Origin: an uncultured Desulfobacter sp.
GTDB taxonomy: Bacteria > Desulfobacterota > Desulfobacteria > Desulfobacterales > Desulfobacteraceae
Length of the DNA stretch: 64,000 nucleotides
Reading direction: 5' to 3'
NCBI RefSeq assembly: GCF_963666675.1
Contig: NZ_OY762929.1
Location: 5,366,001-5,430,000 of the forward strand
This document shows, piece after piece, positions 36,555 through 45,970 of the stretch. Made by a program: the position numbers and the translations under genes. Position 1 is the stretch's first letter; each line of letters begins with the position of its first letter. The notes under the pieces are model-generated. The model was not told the origin of the DNA. It did no database searches and was given only the letters and a program-made list of their open reading frames with translations.

Positions 36555-37322
36555 ATGGCTCAATTAGAACTTAAAGAAATCAGTGTACGGTTTGGCGGGC
36601 TCCTGGCTCTGTCCAAATTGAGTTTTACCATCGGCAACGGCCGGGTTGTCGGGCTCATTGGACCGAACGGCGCGGGAAAAACAACGGTGTTTAATGTACT
36701 GACCGGCGTGTATCAGGCCTCCGAGGGCGACGTGATCTTTAACGGCAAAAGCATCAAGGGCAAACGCCCCTATGTTATCTTTGAAAAAGGGATTGCCAGA
36801 ACATTTCAAAATATCCGTCTGTTTTCAGCCATGACCGCCGTTGAAAACGCCATGGTGGCCCGCCATTGCAGAACCGGGAAAGGTATTATCAGCTCCATCC
36901 TGCACACCCCGTCCCAGAAACGGGAAGAGGCCTGGATCCGGGAAAAAGCCTTGGAGGCCCTCAAATTCATGGGGGTGGATAAATATGCGGACACCGTGGC
37001 CTCCAATCTGCCCTATGGTCTCCAGCGGCGCCTGGAAATTGCCCGGGCCATTGCATCCGAACCCCAGGTACTGCTTTTGGACGAACCCGCCGCCGGCATG
37101 AACCCCAGCGAGTCCGCAGAATTGATGCGTGACATTGCGCGCATGAAAGACCTCGGCATTGACGTACTTTTGGTGGAGCACGACATGAAAGTGGTCATGG
37201 GGGTGTGTGAACATATTGTTTGTGTTGACCATGGTGTGAAAATCGCTGAAGGCTCTCCTTCCGAGATTCAAAATGACCCCAATGTAATAGAGGCATACCT
37301 TGGGCAGCCTGCCAATCAATAA
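36555..37322 (+). CDS. livG: Branched-chain amino acid ABC transporter ATPase LivG
   Basis: 255 residues with Walker A GPNGAGKTT, the LivG insertion RTFQNIRLF, signature LPYGLQRRLEIARA (LSGGQ variant typical of LivG), Walker B LLLDEPAAGMN and the switch histidine in LLVEHDM. It pairs with LivF to energise uptake through LivHM. It is separated from livK by about 290 bp of structured DNA, while livK-livH-livM-livF follow, so livG may be transcribed at a different level. Confidence 0.93.
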   Translation: MAQLELKEISVRFGGLLALSKLSFTIGNGRVVGLIGPNGAGKTTVFNVLTGVYQASEGDVIFNGKSIKGKRPYVIFEKGIARTFQNIRLFSAMTAVENAMVARHCRTGKGIISSILHTPSQKREEAWIREKALEALKFMGVDKYADTVASNLPYGLQRRLEIARAIASEPQVLLLDEPAAGMNPSESAELMRDIARMKDLGIDVLLVEHDMKVVMGVCEHIVCVDHGVKIAEGSPSEIQNDPNVIEAYLGQPANQ

Positions 37323-37452
37323 ACAGCCATGGACGAACCAGACTGGTCCGTCCCAGGGTTCCCCCCAACGAATATTAAAAAAAAGAGAGGCGGAGGTTAC
37401 ACAGACGTTTTTTTATATGAAAGAACCGATAAGTTACTAAACTTCTTTCATT

Positions 37453-37564
37453 CTTTGTTGTGGGTCAAACCTGGGCGTTGATAGACCAGGTCGGCCCATG
37501 GCCGTTATAAAAAAAGCAGCCCCGGGCCGACCTGGTTTCACCGGCGTTCAGCCCACAACGAAAG
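37453..37564 (+). promoter_or_regulatory. Large two-stem structure upstream of livK
   Basis: Outer arms CTTTGTTGTGGG (37453-37464) and CCCACAACGAAAG (37552-37564), inner arms ACCAGGTCGGCCC (37485-37497) and GGGCCGACCTGGT (37524-37536), the inner 13 bp perfect. The structure ends 52 bp before the livK start. It may stabilise or attenuate the transcript so that the binding protein is made in excess over the ATPase. Confidence 0.55.
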
Positions 37565-37616
37565 TTATACGACCTGTGGAGGTTAAGACTTTCTTATAAA
37601 TTTTTTAGGAGGAAAA

Positions 37617-38750
37617 ATGAAAAGAGTTATTTCCACTTTAGTTTTAGGCCTGTTCCTGGTTGCCTGCCTTGCGGGCGCGGCGTATGCAAAAACCTTGAAG
37701 ATCGGCTCCATGAGTCCGTTGACAGGCCCCTATGCCTCTGACGGCACCGACATCAAAAACGGCGCACTCACAGCCATTGAGGTGATGATGGAACAGGGCG
37801 GAATTCCCGGATATGACAAAATCGAACTGGTGCCCCAGGATACCGCATGCGACCCCCGCCAAGCGGTTGCGGCGGCCAACAAGCTGATCAACGAAGAAGT
37901 GACCAGCGTTGTGGGCGCCTATTGCTCTTCATCCACCATCCCGGCATCCGAGACCCTGGATGAGGAAGATATCATCATGATCACGCCGGCATCCACCAAT
38001 GAGATGGTTACGGACCGCGGACTGCCCTATATGTTCCGTATGGCCGGCCGGGATGATGACCAGGCACCGGCTGCGGCACGTTTCATCAAAGAAGAACTCA
38101 AAGCCAAAACCCTTTTCATTGTTGACGATAAAACCACATATTCCCAGGGCCTTGCAGACGGCGTTGAAAAATCAGCCAAAGAGATGGGCATTGATGTTGT
38201 GGCCCATGAGCATGTAAACCAGGGGGACAAAGACTTTTCCGCCATCCTGACACTTGCCAAAAAATCCAATGCAGACGTGTACTACATGTCTTTACAGGGA
38301 TTTTCCCCGGCTGCAATGATGACCCTGCAGGCCAAACGTCTGGGTCTGCAATCCCAGATCGTTACCAACGATGCCGTTTTCCAGCCCCGGTACATGGAAG
38401 TGGCCAAGGATGCCGCCGCAGGTGTTTTCCTCACCTATGGGTTCACAGACCCCACAACCCCGGAATACAAAGAATTTTCAGATCGTTATGTTCCCAAATA
38501 CGGGAAAATTGCCGCCTATGCCACCTACGCATATGACTCTGCCATGGCGTATATGAAAGCAGTCAAGGCTGCCGGCACTACAGATCCTGCCAAAGTAAAA
38601 GCCGAATTGATGAAACTGGATTACCAGGGGGTTTCCAAACACATAAAATTCAACAAGAAGGGTGATTCAGGATCTTCCTACATTGCCTTCAAGGTTGTAG
38701 ACGGCAAGTTCGTTCCTTACTGGGACCCCGCCAAAGGCCGGATCAAATAA
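37617..38750 (+). CDS. livK: Branched-chain amino acid ABC transporter substrate-binding protein LivK
   Basis: 377 residues with a cleavable signal peptide (VLGLFLVACLAGAAYA). The type I periplasmic-binding fold starts LKIGSMSPLTGPYASDGTDIKNGA and VPQDTACDPRQAVAAANKLI, typical of Leu/Ile/Val-binding proteins. AGGAGG lies 6 nt before the ATG. It captures branched-chain or related amino acids in the periplasm and delivers them to LivHM; exact ligand not predictable. Confidence 0.92.
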   Translation: MKRVISTLVLGLFLVACLAGAAYAKTLKIGSMSPLTGPYASDGTDIKNGALTAIEVMMEQGGIPGYDKIELVPQDTACDPRQAVAAANKLINEEVTSVVGAYCSSSTIPASETLDEEDIIMITPASTNEMVTDRGLPYMFRMAGRDDDQAPAAARFIKEELKAKTLFIVDDKTTYSQGLADGVEKSAKEMGIDVVAHEHVNQGDKDFSAILTLAKKSNADVYYMSLQGFSPAAMMTLQAKRLGLQSQIVTNDAVFQPRYMEVAKDAAAGVFLTYGFTDPTTPEYKEFSDRYVPKYGKIAAYATYAYDSAMAYMKAVKAAGTTDPAKVKAELMKLDYQGVSKHIKFNKKGDSGSSYIAFKVVDGKFVPYWDPAKGRIK

Positions 38751-38773
38751 CAACAACACAAGTGACTTAGCAC

Positions 38774-38815
38774 ACAGCCGGTCTCACAGACACATTGGGT
38801 TTCAGGACCGGCTGT
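38774..38815 (+). terminator. Hairpin between livK and livH
   Basis: ACAGCCGGTC (38774-38783) pairs with GACCGGCTGT (38806-38815) across a 22-nt loop. No T-run, so it is more likely to protect the livK mRNA 3' end than to stop transcription fully. Confidence 0.5.
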
Positions 38816-38854
38816 ACCTGTTTTCACATACAAGCCACAAGAAAAAATTAAAGC

Positions 38855-39766
38855 ATGGAATATTTTATTCAGCAGCTGATTAACGGTTTGACCCTGGGCG
38901 GAATGTACGCCCTGATCGCATTGGGTTACACCATGGTTTACGGCGTCATCCAGCTTATCAACTTTGCCCATGGTGAATTTTTCGCCGCAGGCGGCTACAT
39001 CGGGGCCATTGTCTTGGCGTACCTGGCGGGCTCCGGATACATGGATGCCCATCCGGTCCTGTGTCTGGCCATAGCCTTTGCCGTGGCCATGGCCTACACG
39101 GCCTACCTGGCCATCGGCGTAGAAAAGATCGCCTACAAACCGTTGAGAAAGGCGTCCCGCCTCTCTGTTCTGCTTTCTGCCCTGGGCATGTCCATTTTTC
39201 TGTCCAACGGCATGATGCTCACCCGGGGAGTGTATGATGCGGTCTATCCGTCCGAACTTTTCCAGGGCGGAATGAATTTTGGATCGGTGACGGTTTCATA
39301 CCTCCAGATCACCATCGTATCCCTGACGGCGGTCCTGCTCATTGGGCTGAACCTGCTTGTGTTCAAAACCAAAATCGGCATGGCCATGCGGGCAACCGCC
39401 CAGGATAAGACCATGTCCGCCCTGGTGGCCATCGGGTCCAACAAGATCATCTCTTTGACCTTTGCCATCGGTGCCGGGCTGGCAGCTGCCGCCGGTATCA
39501 TGTACGGGCTGTATTACGGGTCCGTGAAATATGACATGGGATTTGTGCCCGGCATCAAGGCCTTTTCCGCTGCGGTTCTCGGCGGTATCGGCAATATCAC
39601 CGGCGCCATGATCGGCGGCCTCATCATCGGCCTGGTGGAAATCTTCGGGGCCGGTTATCTCTCCGGTGAGTACAAGGACGTCTATGCCTTTATCATCCTG
39701 ATCGGGGTACTTTATTTTAAACCTACTGGAATTATGGGCGAAAATATCGATGATACAAGAGTTTAA
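38855..39766 (+). CDS. livH: Branched-chain amino acid permease LivH
   Basis: 303 residues, about eight membrane helices. Family features: FIQQLINGLTLGGMYALIALGYTMVYGVIQLINFAHGE at the start, the EAA-like cytoplasmic loop TAQDKTMSALVAIGSNKI, and IGGLIIGLVEIFGAGYLS near the end. It forms the inner-membrane pore with LivM, whose gene overlaps its end by 17 bp. Confidence 0.93.
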   Translation: MEYFIQQLINGLTLGGMYALIALGYTMVYGVIQLINFAHGEFFAAGGYIGAIVLAYLAGSGYMDAHPVLCLAIAFAVAMAYTAYLAIGVEKIAYKPLRKASRLSVLLSALGMSIFLSNGMMLTRGVYDAVYPSELFQGGMNFGSVTVSYLQITIVSLTAVLLIGLNLLVFKTKIGMAMRATAQDKTMSALVAIGSNKIISLTFAIGAGLAAAAGIMYGLYYGSVKYDMGFVPGIKAFSAAVLGGIGNITGAMIGGLIIGLVEIFGAGYLSGEYKDVYAFIILIGVLYFKPTGIMGENIDDTRV

Positions 39767-40976
39767 AAAAGTATTAAAACCCTATGTTTTGGGCATGCTG
39801 TGGCTGCTGGGATTGCTGTGGCCCATGCTGGGCATTCATCCGGACGGCACCCTCTCCTTTCACCAGACCTTGACGGTGTGGGGGTATATTGCCGCAGGAT
39901 CACTGGTCTGCATTGTTGCCTATCTGGTCCATGTCAGCGGGACAGCCTCTTTTATCAGCACGCCTGTAACAAGGGCTGTTCAGGGGGCTAAAAAAAGTGC
40001 CACGGCCCTGCCGACCTGGGTCTGGCTGGCGGCATTGCTGATTTTTGCCCTGGCCTATCCCCAGTTTGCCGGGCGTTACGGCACGGACGTGGCCATCAGT
40101 GTGCTGTTCTACATCTGCCTGGGTCTGGGGCTGAACATCGTGGTGGGACTGGCCGGCATGCTTGACCTTGGATATATTGCATTTTACGGTGTGGGCGCTT
40201 ACACCTATGCGCTTTTAAACACAACATACGGCTTTGCCTTCTGGATCTGCCTGCCCTTTGCCGCGGTGTTTGCCGCCATTGCCGGATGCATTGTGGGATA
40301 TCCGACATTGAGAATGCGCGGGGACTACCTGGCCATTGTGACCCTGGGGTTTGGCGAGATCATCCGGCTGATCCTCAATAACTGGATGGAACTGACCAAC
40401 GGCCCCAACGGCATCCTCGGCCTTGACCGCATCGTGTGGTTCCGTTTTCTTTTTGAAGACGGCATCAGCTTTGAAACCATCTGGGTGAAAAAACTTCAGC
40501 TGTTTTACTATTTTGCCCTGGGGCTTGCCGTTGTGGTAATCATTGTGGTGCACCGGCTCAATTTTTCCCGGGTGGGCCGGGCCTGGGAATCCATCCGTGA
40601 GGATGAGACCGCCGCCGAGCTCATGGGCGTCAACACCTTTTTATATAAGCTTATGGCCTATGGCATGGGGGCGTTTCTGGCAGGGCTTGCCGGTGCGTTT
40701 TTTGCAGCCAGAATGAAGTTTGTATCCCCGGAAAGTTTCACCTTCCTTGAATCGGCCATGGTGCTGTGCATGGTTGTTCTGGGCGGCATGGGGTCCATTC
40801 CGGGCGTTATTCTGGGTGTCATTGCCCTGATCGCCCTGCCCGAGGCCTTCCGCCAGTTTGAAGCATACCGCATGCTGATTTTCGGTTTAACCATGATCCT
40901 GATGATGCTGTTCCGCCCGGCCGGATTAATTCCCGCCAAACGTATGGGCCAGCGGTCCGAAGAAAAGGAGGGCTAA
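39750..40976 (+). CDS. livM: Branched-chain amino acid permease LivM
   Basis: 408 residues with an extended N-terminal membrane region and the LivM core LNIVVGLAGMLDLGYIAFYGVGAYTYA, MRGDYLAIVTLGFGEIIRL and SIREDETAAELMGVN (contact loop for the ATPases). Partner of LivH. It is coupled to livF four bases downstream. Confidence 0.93.
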   Translation: MIQEFKKVLKPYVLGMLWLLGLLWPMLGIHPDGTLSFHQTLTVWGYIAAGSLVCIVAYLVHVSGTASFISTPVTRAVQGAKKSATALPTWVWLAALLIFALAYPQFAGRYGTDVAISVLFYICLGLGLNIVVGLAGMLDLGYIAFYGVGAYTYALLNTTYGFAFWICLPFAAVFAAIAGCIVGYPTLRMRGDYLAIVTLGFGEIIRLILNNWMELTNGPNGILGLDRIVWFRFLFEDGISFETIWVKKLQLFYYFALGLAVVVIIVVHRLNFSRVGRAWESIREDETAAELMGVNTFLYKLMAYGMGAFLAGLAGAFFAARMKFVSPESFTFLESAMVLCMVVLGGMGSIPGVILGVIALIALPEAFRQFEAYRMLIFGLTMILMMLFRPAGLIPAKRMGQRSEEKEG

Positions 40977-40980
40977 CCCC

Positions 40981-41703
40981 ATGGGTGAACAGCCAATACT
41001 TGAAATGAAAAATGTCCATTCCGGGTATGGATCCATCAAAGCCCTGAAGGGCGTATCCATGAAAGTGATGCCCGGAGAAATTGTGGCCATGATCGGGGCC
41101 AACGGCGCCGGTAAATCCACAACATTGATGACCATCTGCGGGATTGTCAAAGCCACGGCCGGTGAAATCTGGTATGACGGCAAAAAAATTAATAAACTCA
41201 ATCCGGAAAAACTCCCCACCATGGGGCTTTGCCAGGTACCCGAAGGCCGCAGGATTTTTCCGAGACTGTCCGTGGAAGAGAATCTGATTCTTGGTGCATT
41301 TCACAGAAAAGACAAAGAACAGATCAAAAAAGACATTGATTACTCCTATGATCTTTTTCCGCGACTGGGAGAACGGCGCAGACAGGAAGGCGGCACCCTG
41401 TCCGGCGGCGAGCAGCAGATGCTGGCCATTGCCAGGGCCTTGATGACCAAACCCAAGGTGCTGCTGCTGGATGAACCCTCCCTGGGGCTTGCCCCCATCA
41501 TTATCCAGCAGATTTTTGATATCATTAAAGATGTAAATAAAAAAGACGGAACGACCATCCTGGTGGTCGAGCAGAACGCCAACCTGGCCCTGCAGTCCGC
41601 CACCCGGGGATATGTCATGGAAACCGGTGAAATTACCCTTGAGGACAAGGCATCCGCCCTGCTTGAGAATCCCAAAATCCGGGAGGCCTATCTAGGCGAA
41701 TAA
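40981..41703 (+). CDS. livF: Branched-chain amino acid ABC transporter ATPase LivF
   Basis: 240 residues with Walker A GANGAGKSTT, Q-loop CQVPEGRRIFPRLSV, signature LSGGEQQMLAIARAL, Walker B LLLDEPSLGL and switch His replaced by Gln in VVEQNA, as usual for LivF. Second ATPase of the uptake complex; last gene of the cluster, followed by a strong terminator. Confidence 0.95.
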   Translation: MGEQPILEMKNVHSGYGSIKALKGVSMKVMPGEIVAMIGANGAGKSTTLMTICGIVKATAGEIWYDGKKINKLNPEKLPTMGLCQVPEGRRIFPRLSVEENLILGAFHRKDKEQIKKDIDYSYDLFPRLGERRRQEGGTLSGGEQQMLAIARALMTKPKVLLLDEPSLGLAPIIIQQIFDIIKDVNKKDGTTILVVEQNANLALQSATRGYVMETGEITLEDKASALLENPKIREAYLGE

Positions 41704-41723
41704 AAAAGTCGCGGCTTTAAAAT

Positions 41724-41766
41724 AAAACAGCCCAGGGGATGAATACTCATCCCCTGGGCTGTTTTT
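41724..41766 (+). terminator. Terminator of the liv operon
   Basis: ACAGCCCAGGGGATGA and TCATCCCCTGGGCTGT form a 16-bp perfect stem around ATAC, followed by TTTTTG. Upstream A-run makes it able to work in both directions. Confidence 0.92.
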
Positions 41767-41822
41767 GTTTGTATTTTTACGCAGGCAAAATCGAGGTTCG
41801 AGTCCATTGCCGGTCATTTTTT

Positions 41823-41899
41823 GTAGGAGCAATCCCCTGTGGTTGCCCTCGTTAGGGCAGGCTCGGCGGCAGGGCAGGCACAGTGACCTGCCCCTGCAG
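41823..41899. repeat. 77-bp palindromic repeat, copy 1
   Basis: About 90% identical to 45971-46047 over the same length, with GTAGG...CCTGCAG ends that are complementary and internal TTGCCCTCGTTAGGGCA and GGGCAGG.../CCTGCCC stems. REP/MITE-like intergenic repeat between livF and the SYLF gene. Confidence 0.85.
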
Positions 41900-41933
41900 C
41901 AGCGGTCAACGTGAAACCCAATCCCCCCAGATT

Positions 41934-42515
41934 TTATTGAAACAGTTTCACGTCAAACTTCTGCCCCCCAATAGAGGCCTCATACATCAGTCCCCCCTTG
42001 GCATGGATAAATACGGCCATCCCTTTGAAATATCCTGTTTCTGCCTGGACCCCCGTGGCCGGTCCGGCACTGGCCCCGGCGGTGCCGCCGTCACTGCCGG
42101 CTTTGGCCTGGACACCGGCAGTCACCACGACGGCTGAAATCGAGGCATCAAATTCAAATGACCCGGCGGTAAATTCATCATAGGCCCGTTTGTCCTGGAA
42201 AAAGATGATCTCGGAAAATACCTGACCGCCCATCTGAAACCCAAGGGAAATCTTGACAATAGAAGCCGTACCCGTGATCAGACCGGCCTGGTAAACCCGG
42301 CCCTGGCCATAGGCGCCGCCGACAAAAAAGGCGCCTTTGCCCACGTTGGGAAATACTGCATAGCCATAACAATTTTCAAAAAAAGGCTGGGCCGCCTCGG
42401 CCCGCTTAAACACATTGATCGCACTGGTGCATGAATCCGCGGCGAACGCCGGAACTGTACAAAAAAGAGCGAAAAGACCTGTCAATAGAATAAAAAAACG
42501 TTTTGTGGATTTCAT
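41934..42515 (-). CDS. SYLF (Ysc84-type) lipid-binding domain protein, exported
   Basis: 193 residues. Signal peptide to about residue 25 (LLTGLFALFCTVPAFA-A), then the SYLF/Ysc84 domain: FKRAEAAQPFFENCYGYAVFPNVGKGAFFVGGAYGQG, QMGGQVFSEIIFFQ and DASISAVVVTAGVQA, followed by a short Gly/Ala-rich segment. Such bacterial proteins are thought to be periplasmic or outer-membrane associated; in eukaryotes the domain binds phosphoinositides. Specific role unknown. Confidence 0.85.
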   Translation of the reverse strand: MKSTKRFFILLTGLFALFCTVPAFAADSCTSAINVFKRAEAAQPFFENCYGYAVFPNVGKGAFFVGGAYGQGRVYQAGLITGTASIVKISLGFQMGGQVFSEIIFFQDKRAYDEFTAGSFEFDASISAVVVTAGVQAKAGSDGGTAGASAGPATGVQAETGYFKGMAVFIHAKGGLMYEASIGGQKFDVKLFQ

Positions 42516-42560
42516 TTGTAACTCTCCTTTAAATATTCGGGTCTATCTCCGGCAATTCTA

Positions 42561-42917
42561 TCAGGAGTGACAAGCGCTGCAACTGGTAGGCCCGGATTTT
42601 TCTCCGGCTTTGCGTTGTGCCCGATGACAGGCAAGGCAGGTTTTATTCATCACTTGTTTCGCCCGAAGCGTACCTTTTTTCTTTGCCGCATCCAAAGCAC
42701 CTGTTTTCTTTTCAAAATCCTTGTGACAAACGGCGCAAGCGTCAACAACGTCCTGGTGAAGTTTGTGTTTAAATAAGACAGGACCTTTGCTGCCGCCATC
42801 CAGGGTTATTTCAGGACGGCCCATATCCTGGGCCATGACACCGGAAACCGGAATTAACGACGCCCCTGCAACGATACTGCAGGCGGCAAAGCAAATAGTA
42901 ATCACTTTTTTGTTCAT
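42561..42917 (-). CDS. Triheme c-type cytochrome (cytochrome c7/c3 family), periplasmic
   Basis: 118 residues from ATG 42917 (AAGGATG upstream), with a signal peptide ending near VMAQ. Three CxxCH heme sites are visible: CAVCH (61-65), CLACH (94-98) and CSACH (113-117); axial histidines His51 and His54 precede them. Five histidines are too few for three bis-His hemes, so one heme may have another axial ligand. Expected role: periplasmic low-potential electron carrier between hydrogenases or formate dehydrogenases and membrane redox complexes. Confidence 0.88.
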   Translation of the reverse strand: MNKKVITICFAACSIVAGASLIPVSGVMAQDMGRPEITLDGGSKGPVLFKHKLHQDVVDACAVCHKDFEKKTGALDAAKKKGTLRAKQVMNKTCLACHRAQRKAGEKSGPTSCSACHS

Positions 42918-43105
42918 GTTTTCATCCTTTTTTTTGTTACCGAATAAGAAACGTGGAAAAGATCTGACTGGGTTCTTATCATAGATGTTTGGGAAAAAAC
43001 AAGAAAAGGTCACATCATAAATGTTTTGAGCATTGCTGAATCTTGACTTCACCGTGTGTTTTAAATAGTGTCGGAACAAAACTTAAGAACTTTCAAGGAG
43101 TGGAC

Positions 43106-44089
43106 ATGAAAAAAACAGGAATAATAACGCTGGCAATCGTGATCCTTCTGGCCTGGGCGTCTTTGGGAACGGCTGGCCCTAAAACCATCAAACTTGCACT
43201 GGTCACCAAACCGGACTCGGCCCAGTATATTGCCGCCGTGAAGTTCAAATCACTGATTGAAGACAAGGCCGGTGATGCCTGGCAAGTCAAAGTGTACCAC
43301 TCCGCCTCCGTGGGCAATGAAACTGAAATCCTCCAGCAGATCCAGATGGGCACCATCCAGATGGGCGTTATAACGGGCGGGCCCTTTGATACCTTTGACC
43401 CCATCGTCAGGGTGATCAACTATCCTTTTCTATTTAAAGATCATGCCCAGGCCGATGAAATCCTGGACGGGCCGCTGGGACAGCAAATCTTAAAAAGCCT
43501 TGAAACGTCCGGATTTAAAGGGATCTGTTTTTCCGAAAACGGATTCAGGAATCTGACCAACAATAAAAGAGGCGTCAACACCCCCGACGACATCAAGGGT
43601 CTGAAAATCCGGGTCATGTCTTCTGCTCTGCACAAAGCGGTCTGGCAGGCCCTTGGCGCCAACCCGACGCCCATGCCCTGGCCCATCTATACGGAATTGG
43701 AACAAGGCGTCATTGACGGACAGGAAAATCCCCTGTGGGTTATGGAAGTCTATAAATTTTATGAAATCCAGAAATACATGACCCTGACCCGCCATGTCTA
43801 CTCCCCCCATATTGATGTGGCCAATCTTGCCTGGTTTAACAGTCTGTCCGCCGATGACCGGGCTTTAATCACCGCGTCCATGATTGACGCGGCCAGGTTC
43901 CAGCGGGCGGATAACCGCAACAAGAATGCGGCCCGTTTGGCCCTGCTCCGGGAAAAGGGTATGCAGATCAATGAAAATCCGGATATTGAAGCGTTCAGGC
44001 AGAAGGTTGCGGGACTAAAAGATATGGAGATGTATGCGGATAGTCGGGTGCTAGCGTTGTTGAACAAGATGCTCAATGCCGTTAAATAA
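43106..44089 (+). CDS. dctP: TRAP transporter substrate-binding protein (DctP family)
   Basis: About 327 residues from ATG 43106 (AAGGAG 6 nt upstream) with a signal peptide (TLAIVILLAWASLGTAG). DctP signature elements: FKSLIEDKAGDAWQVKVYHSASVGNETEILQQIQMG, GFRNLTNNKRGVNTPDDIKGLKIRV and GVIDGQENP. It binds a carboxylate such as a dicarboxylate or sugar acid in the periplasm for the QM subunits. Confidence 0.92.
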   Translation: MKKTGIITLAIVILLAWASLGTAGPKTIKLALVTKPDSAQYIAAVKFKSLIEDKAGDAWQVKVYHSASVGNETEILQQIQMGTIQMGVITGGPFDTFDPIVRVINYPFLFKDHAQADEILDGPLGQQILKSLETSGFKGICFSENGFRNLTNNKRGVNTPDDIKGLKIRVMSSALHKAVWQALGANPTPMPWPIYTELEQGVIDGQENPLWVMEVYKFYEIQKYMTLTRHVYSPHIDVANLAWFNSLSADDRALITASMIDAARFQRADNRNKNAARLALLREKGMQINENPDIEAFRQKVAGLKDMEMYADSRVLALLNKMLNAVK

Positions 44090-44098
44090 TGTTTGAAC

Positions 44099-44139
44099 AA
44101 AAAGTCACCCATCTGCGCCTTGCATATGGGCAACTTTTT
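44099..44139 (+). terminator. Attenuator-type hairpin between dctP and dctQ
   Basis: AAAAAGT (44099-44105) pairs with ACTTTTT (44133-44139) and CCCAT with ATGGG inside. It ends in a T-run, so it could stop part of the transcripts after dctP and give more binding protein than permease. Confidence 0.55.
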
Positions 44140-44188
44140 ATCCAAACAGGGACGCCAACCCTATCAATGGACAACCAGCAGATATCAT

Positions 44189-44680
44189 ATGAAATTTTTC
44201 ATACATTTAAGCCGTCGACTAAATGATTCCATCCAATATCTGGTCAGCATCCTGGGCATCGTCATGACCATGGTTGTTGCCTCCCAGGTGTTTTCCAGGT
44301 ATGTGTTGAATCATTCGCTGTTCTGGTCCGAGGAACTGGCCCGGCTCATCCTGGTCTGGCTGACGTTTTTCGGCGCGACAGTGGCGTATTATCATGGACT
44401 TCATCCAGGGGTTGACACGGTGTTCAAACGCCTGCCGGAAACCCCCAAGCGAATAGCAGAGCTGACCTCCTGCCTGGCCGGCATGGTGCTGTTTACGGTG
44501 ATGGTCGTCTGGGGCGCAAAATTTGCCTGGTTTGTCAAACTCCAGATCACCCCGGCCCTGAATTTGCCCAAATGGGTTGTCATGGCCGTGGTGCCGGTGT
44601 GTGGTATCATCTTTCTAGTTCACGCTCTGGCAGGTTTTTGCAACGCGTGTACAGGTCAAAGATATTCACATGATCACTGA
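44189..44680 (+). CDS. dctQ: TRAP transporter small permease (DctQ family)
   Basis: About 163 residues from ATG 44189; a start at 44093 would place the attenuator hairpin inside the gene and is unlikely. Four membrane helices with the family pattern SQVFSRYVLNHSLFWSEELARLILVWLTFFGATVAYYHG. Partner of DctM, whose gene overlaps its end by 11 bp. Confidence 0.88.
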   Translation: MKFFIHLSRRLNDSIQYLVSILGIVMTMVVASQVFSRYVLNHSLFWSEELARLILVWLTFFGATVAYYHGLHPGVDTVFKRLPETPKRIAELTSCLAGMVLFTVMVVWGAKFAWFVKLQITPALNLPKWVVMAVVPVCGIIFLVHALAGFCNACTGQRYSHDH

Positions 44681-45950
44681 AATCCTGATCCTGTCTCTGT
44701 TTTTTTTGTTTGTGATCAACACCCCCATTGCCATTGCCATTGGTACCGCCTCCCTGGCAGCCATTGCGGTGCAGGGCGATTTTTCCCTGATGGTGGTGAT
44801 CCAGCGGATGGTGGCGGGTACGGACTCTTTTCATCTCATGGCGGTGCCGCTGTTTATGTATGCCGGCACCATCATGGAAAAGGGCGGCATGTCCCAGCGG
44901 CTCATTAATTTTGCCAATGCACTGACCGGCTGGCTGCCCGGCGGACTGGCTGCGGTTTCCATTGTTTCGGCCATGTTTTTTGCCGGTATTTCCGGTTCGG
45001 CAGCAGCAGATGCCGCTGCCGTGGGTGCGATTCTGATTCCGGCCATGAAACGTTCGGGGTATCCGTCGGATTTCTCGGCGGCGGTCCAGGCCGCGGGCGG
45101 GTCGCTTGGGGTAGTAATTCCGCCCTCCATTCCCATGATCATTTTCGGATTTCTCACCGGCGCGTCCATTTCCCGGCTCTTTGCCGCAGGCATCCTGCCT
45201 GGCCTGCTCATCGCAATTTCCCTGATATCCGTTGCGACCTTTATTTCCTGGAAAAACGGATTTACCCCGGAAAACCAATTTTCATGGCAGACCCTGGGAC
45301 GCACCGCCAAAGATGCCCTGCCAGCCCTGGGTGCCCCGGTTATCATTTTAGGCGGCATCCTTTCCGGTGTATTCACGGCAACGGAGTCGGCAGCCGTGGC
45401 GGTGGTGTATGCCCTGGTCGTCTCCATGGTCGTATACAGACAGATCAGATTCAAAGATATTGTTCCGATATTCGGCCAGGCCGGCATCACCTCCGCCATT
45501 GTGATGTTCATTATCTCAACGGCCTATGTATTTTCCTGGATCGCGGCAATTGAACAAATTCCTGACGCCCTGGCAGGGGGACTGCTAAGCATCACGGACA
45601 ACCCCGTATACCTGCTGCTTTTGATCAACCTTGTGCTCCTGATCACCGGCGTTTTCGTGGAAACCACGGCAGCGTTGATCCTGCTGGTCCCCATGATCAC
45701 CGCCATGGTGCCCAACCTGGGCATAGACCCGGCCCAGCTGGGTGTGATCGTGGTGGCTAATCTGGCCATCGGCATGCTCACCCCGCCCATGGGCATCTGC
45801 CTGATTGTTTCATCAAGTATTTCGGGAGAAAGCATCGGGGCCGTGAGCCGCCGTGTGGTGCCGTTTTTACTGGTACTCATTGTGGATCTTGCCCTGATCA
45901 CATTTTATCCGCCATTGACCATGTGGCTGGCCAGAATTCTCGGCCCTTGA
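44670..45950 (+). CDS. dctM: TRAP transporter large permease (DctM family)
   Basis: 426 residues, about 12-13 membrane helices. Family markers: INTPIAIAIGTASL, MFFAGISGSAAADAAAVGAILIPAMKRSGYP, LGVVIPPSIPMIIFG and NLAIGMLTPPMGICL. It is the sodium-driven transport channel of the dctPQM system. Confidence 0.95.
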   Translation: MITEILILSLFFLFVINTPIAIAIGTASLAAIAVQGDFSLMVVIQRMVAGTDSFHLMAVPLFMYAGTIMEKGGMSQRLINFANALTGWLPGGLAAVSIVSAMFFAGISGSAAADAAAVGAILIPAMKRSGYPSDFSAAVQAAGGSLGVVIPPSIPMIIFGFLTGASISRLFAAGILPGLLIAISLISVATFISWKNGFTPENQFSWQTLGRTAKDALPALGAPVIILGGILSGVFTATESAAVAVVYALVVSMVVYRQIRFKDIVPIFGQAGITSAIVMFIISTAYVFSWIAAIEQIPDALAGGLLSITDNPVYLLLLINLVLLITGVFVETTAALILLVPMITAMVPNLGIDPAQLGVIVVANLAIGMLTPPMGICLIVSSSISGESIGAVSRRVVPFLLVLIVDLALITFYPPLTMWLARILGP

Positions 45951-45970
45951 TTTGATTGTCGGCCATTTTT

